From: an uncultured Eisenbergiella sp.
Lineage (GTDB): Bacteria > Bacillota > Clostridia > Lachnospirales > Lachnospiraceae
Direction of reading: 5' to 3'
NCBI GenBank assembly: GCA_947626725.1
Contig: CANQTI010000093.1
Coordinates: 1 to 7,577 of the forward strand
Length of the DNA: 7,577 nucleotides
Both the position numbers and the translations under genes were made by a program. The notes under the pieces are model-generated. The model searched no databases, was not told the origin of the DNA, and worked only from the letters and a program-made list of their open reading frames with translations. This document shows positions 6,292 to 7,577 of the stretch, piece after piece (position 1 is the stretch's first letter; the number at the start of each line of letters is the position of its first letter).

Positions 6292-6309
6292 AAAACCGGC
6301 ATGTGCCGG
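6292..6309 (-). terminator. Weak terminator-like hairpin downstream of pyrD
   Basis: On the minus strand, CCGGC-ACAT-GCCGG is followed by TTTT (6295-6292), starting about 28 bases after the pyrD stop. The stem is only five GC pairs and the T run is short, so it would be leaky at best. The rest of the spacer (6190-6336) holds a 10-base GC palindrome (6282-6291), a further weak stem pairing 6242-6246 with 6263-6267, and no convincing gene. If termination here is incomplete, pyrKD transcripts would run into the sipL leader. Confidence 0.3.
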
Positions 6310-6336
6310 GCCACCTCGCTCGCCGCGCGAAGCCGC

Positions 6337-7263
6337 TCACTTCACGCAGCCGATGATCTCCCGGATATCCGCGATGCCGTGCCGCCGCAGATAATCCTCG
6401 ATCCCGTCTATCACTTCCGCCGTGACATAGGGATTCACGAAATTCATGGCTCCCACAGCCACCGCCGTAGCGCCCGCCATGAGAAACTCGACGGCGTCCT
6501 CCGCCGTAGCGATGCCGCCCATGCCGATGATAGGGATCTTCACCGCATTGGCGCACTGCCAGACCATGCGCACCGCGATGGGCTTGATGGCCGGGCCGGA
6601 CATGCCGCCGGTCTTATTGGCCAGCACGAATTTCCTCCGTTCGATATCGATCTTCACGCCGGTCAGCGTATTGATCAGGGAAAGCGCGTCGGCTCCCGCC
6701 GCTTCCGCGGCCCGTGCCATCTCCGTGATATCCGTCACGTTGGGACTCAGCTTCATGATGACGGACTGCTTCGCCTTCTTTTTGATCCGGGAGGTGATGT
6801 CGAAGAGAGCATCCGCCCGCTGTCCGAAGGCGATGGCACCTTCCTTCACGTTGGGGCAAGAAACGTTGATCTCCAGCATGTCCACATCCGTATCGGACAG
6901 GCGCTCCACCACCTCCAGGTAATCCTCCACCGTCTTCCCGCAGACGTTGACGATCACTCTGGTCTGAAACTGCCGCAGAAATGCCAAATCCCTCTCGATA
7001 AAGACATCGATGCCCGGATTCTGCAGACCGATGGCGTTGAGCATCCCGCCGTACACCTCCGCTACCCGCGGGGTGGCATTGCCGGGCCAGGGAACATTGG
7101 CCACGCCCTTCGTCACCACGGCTCCCAATCGGTTCAGATCCACAAATTCTCCGTACTCCATGCCGGAGCCGAAGGTCCCCGACGCAGTCATCACCGGATT
7201 TTTGAACTCTATGCCCGCGATCTTCACCGCCGTTTTGACCGCGCCGTTTACCGCCGTACTCAT
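6337..7263 (-). CDS. pyrD: Dihydroorotate dehydrogenase class 1B, catalytic subunit PyrD
   Basis: This FMN-containing TIM-barrel enzyme oxidises dihydroorotate to orotate, the fourth step of de novo pyrimidine synthesis, and works in a complex with PyrK. The 308-residue protein is full length for the family. Landmarks are TASGTFGSGMEY near residues 26-37, Lys52 in VVTKGV, the class 1 active-site-base cysteine Cys136 in EINVSCPNVKEG, Lys171 in MKLSPNV, Asn198-Thr199 in LINTLTGVK, and the C-terminal phosphate-binding stretch IIGMGGIATAEDAVEF with GATAVAVGA. The Cys base (rather than Ser) and the adjacent pyrK both indicate the NAD-linked 1B type. The start is the ATG that overlaps the pyrK stop, preceded by GGGGAGGTG about 10 bases upstream. 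pyrE does not follow; the next gene is a sporulation gene after a 217-bp spacer. Confidence 0.97.
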   Translation of the reverse strand: MSTAVNGAVKTAVKIAGIEFKNPVMTASGTFGSGMEYGEFVDLNRLGAVVTKGVANVPWPGNATPRVAEVYGGMLNAIGLQNPGIDVFIERDLAFLRQFQTRVIVNVCGKTVEDYLEVVERLSDTDVDMLEINVSCPNVKEGAIAFGQRADALFDITSRIKKKAKQSVIMKLSPNVTDITEMARAAEAAGADALSLINTLTGVKIDIERRKFVLANKTGGMSGPAIKPIAVRMVWQCANAVKIPIIGMGGIATAEDAVEFLMAGATAVAVGAMNFVNPYVTAEVIDGIEDYLRRHGIADIREIIGCVK

Positions 7264-7577
7264 CAGATGTCCACCTCCCCGGCCTCAAAAACCGGGCCGT
7301 CCGTACAGATCCGCGCGTTGTGCACATGGGAGTGAGCGTCCACTTCCGTGGTCCTGCACACACAGCCCAGACACGCGCCCACGCCGCAGGCCATGCGCTC
7401 CTCCAGCGAAAGATAGGCGGGGATCCCCTTTTCCTGTGCATACTGCTTGACCGCCCGCAGCATCGGCATGGGGCCGCAGGCGAAGAGAATATCCGGCTCC
7501 AGCCCGTTCTCCCGGATGGCGTCCATCACGTTCCCCTTCGTGCCCACGCTGCCGTCCTCGGTGGCGATATACACCTG
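7263..7577 (-). CDS. pyrK: PyrK, electron-transfer subunit of dihydroorotate dehydrogenase B (C-terminal part, cut by window edge)
   Basis: PyrK is the FAD and [2Fe-2S] subunit that passes electrons from PyrD's FMN to NAD+ in class 1B dihydroorotate dehydrogenase, in the cytoplasm. Only the last 104 residues are in the window; the start lies beyond the right edge. Visible are a CGPMPM motif, typical of the NAD-binding domain of ferredoxin-reductase-like proteins, and then the iron-sulfur motif ERMACGVGACLGCVC with a further Cys in ARICTDGPVF. That C-x4-C-x2-C...C arrangement is the family's [2Fe-2S] ligand set. The reading frame is open to the edge. Its TGA stop shares one base with the pyrD start codon (TGATG), and the pyrD ribosome binding site lies inside its last codons, so the two subunits are probably translationally coupled. 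Identification is firm; only the missing N-terminal half is unknown. Confidence 0.95.
   Translation of the reverse strand, partial: QVYIATEDGSVGTKGNVMDAIRENGLEPDILFACGPMPMLRAVKQYAQEKGIPAYLSLEERMACGVGACLGCVCRTTEVDAHSHVHNARICTDGPVFEAGEVDI

Noticed and set aside
6301..7335. Plus-strand open frame of 344 codons opposite pyrD and pyrK
   Set aside because: It mirrors the codon structure of pyrD and crosses into pyrK, has no family motif, and is His/Arg-rich like other shadows.

Overview
The window is a gene-dense, GC-rich stretch of bacterial chromosome in which every convincing gene lies on the minus strand, so transcription runs from high to low coordinates. It suggests a spore-forming member of the Clostridia (Bacillota). 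The evidence is a PyrK/PyrD class 1B dihydroorotate dehydrogenase pair, a SipL-type spore-coat morphogenesis protein (SPOCS/DUF3794 plus LysM), strong AGGAGG-like ribosome binding sites, and Clostridia-like versions of the nickel-pincer cofactor genes. Genus cannot be fixed from the sequence alone. No tRNA, rRNA, CRISPR array, insertion sequence or phage gene was seen.

Layout in transcriptional order: (1) 7577-6337: the C-terminal part of pyrK (cut by the window edge) overlaps pyrD by one base (TGATG), giving the last step of electron transfer and the catalytic subunit of dihydroorotate oxidation in pyrimidine synthesis. (2) 6336-6120: a 217-bp spacer with a weak terminator-like hairpin and, directly before the next gene, a 26-position inverted repeat that buries that gene's Shine-Dalgarno sequence. 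(3) 6119-4563: a sipL-like sporulation gene, followed by a long terminator-like hairpin. (4) 4462-3623: a good sigma-A-type promoter, a short leader and a histidine-phosphatase gene. (5) 3516-2908: a maltose/galactoside-type O-acetyltransferase. (6) 2907-2757: a spacer largely filled by a 21-bp tandem repeat. (7) 2756 to the left edge: larE, larB and larC, three enzymes that build the nickel-pincer nucleotide cofactor of LarA-type racemases and epimerases. larC is cut by the window edge and larA is not in view.

The lar genes form one functional unit. LarB carboxylates and hydrolyses nicotinate adenine dinucleotide, LarE converts the two carboxylates to thiocarboxylates, and LarC inserts nickel using CTP. 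The other genes are ordinary neighbours with no obvious shared pathway.

The most interesting signal is the hairpin in front of sipL. All three of its non-Watson-Crick wobble positions are G-U pairs only in the sipL-sense RNA. A sigma-E-like promoter candidate is placed so that transcription would start in the hairpin loop. This suggests, as inference, that read-through RNA from pyrD would be translationally silent while sporulation-specific RNA would be open.
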